A stretch of DNA of 64,000 bases from Tenrec ecaudatus. Lineage: Eukaryota; Chordata; Mammalia; Afrosoricida; Tenrecidae. The stretch lies in NCBI RefSeq assembly GCF_050624435.1, contig NC_134541.1:10339995-10403994 (forward strand), read 5' to 3'. Below the pieces are notes generated by a model, which did no database searches, was not told where the DNA came from, and saw only the letters and a list, made by a program, of their open reading frames with translations. Made by a program: the position numbers and the translations under genes. Shown here piece after piece: positions 63,745 through 64,000 of the stretch. Position 1 is the first letter of the stretch; every line of letters begins with the position of its first letter.

Positions 63745-64000
63745 GACAATGTAGAAGAGGTGAAGGAAAAAGTGAGGGAGATGCTGTCAGCCATCCAAAC
63801 AGATGAGTTTGAAAAATGTTTCTAACAATATAATCACAGATTTGACAAATGTGTTAAGGGTAATGCAAAGTACTTTGAAGGTGATAAGGTTATTTTGTAA
63901 AAATAAATAAATGCATAACTTTGAAAAAATAATTCCAGTTTTAGGAGGGTAATCTCTTGTATAATCCATAATAACCCCTGGGTTCCTCTGGGGCTAGCTA

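Larger units (their letters stand above)
62640..63960 (+). pseudogene. Mariner transposase remnant, split by a LINE fragment
   Basis: 62640-62863 codes WFCHHDNTPAHP, the second catalytic-Asp block of mariner transposases. After a frameshift it codes SDLAPYNFFLFPQMQRDMKG, where the third catalytic Asp of the usual LAPCDFFLF is replaced by Asn. 63745-63960 continues with FDNVEEVKEKVREML and FDKCVKGNAKYFEGDKV, the usual C-terminus, and ends in an A-rich stretch and 'ggagggtaatctcttgta'. Frameshifts, stops and the changed catalytic residue show it is dead. The N-terminal half and 5' end are missing. Confidence 0.88.

Overview
This window is nuclear DNA from a placental mammal, and the repeats point to Afrotheria, most probably a tenrec. 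About fifty copies or pieces of a tRNA-derived SINE carry the AfroSINE layout: a 'ccctggtggtg...agtggtta' head, a tRNA-like B box, and a tail of the type 'gagtcggaatcgactc...ggcagtgagtttggtt'. RTE (BovB-like) LINE 3' ends share that tail. Two hAT elements resemble the SPIN elements, which are known as horizontally transferred into tenrec but not reported from elephant or hyrax. The lineage call is inference from repeat content, recalled without a database search.

I find no protein-coding exon, tRNA, rRNA, snRNA or CpG island that I can defend. The longest open frames (about 150-190 codons) have no recognisable domain, several overlap microsatellites or GC-rich DNA, and similar lengths occur on both strands. 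The window therefore looks intergenic or deep-intronic. A few repeat-free, TAAT-rich blocks look like long-range regulatory DNA.

Layout. 1-9.5 kb: L2, RTE, MIR, AfroSINEs, a SPIN-like element, two GT microsatellites and a decayed minisatellite of about 23 bp. 9.5-15.4 kb: a 0.5-kb L1-end element, a 0.9-kb antisense RTE copy still showing a YADD reverse-transcriptase box, and GC-richer unique DNA. 16.1-16.9 and 21.8-22.9 kb: repeat-free candidate enhancers. 17-21 kb: an old L1M element split by three AfroSINEs, then RTE and nested AfroSINEs. 23-35 kb: mixed repeats with a candidate conserved block at 27.2-27.7 kb. 35.3-36.0 kb: an AT-rich block split by an AfroSINE. 36-40.3 kb: SINE-rich. 40.4-42.5 kb: the best regulatory candidate, ending at a 485-bp SPIN-like element. 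44.5-48.8 kb: an L2 end hit by an 850-bp Tigger-like transposon with TA flanks, then SINEs and 0.5-kb elements. 49.8-51.8 kb: a second 2-kb repeat-free block. 52-64 kb: L1-end elements, nested SINEs, MIR, RTE copies, and a mariner transposase remnant split by a LINE fragment with a perfect 15-bp target duplication.

The elements form a readable stratigraphy. L2, MIR, MER5 and L1M are mammal-wide relics. Afrotherian RTE, L1 and AfroSINE copies were inserted into them. DNA transposons (SPIN-like, Tigger-like, mariner) lie among these, and in one place a LINE landed inside a dead mariner. I saw no convincing new biological system; the most useful leads are the repeat-free blocks, the transposon nests and an unassigned repeat pair.
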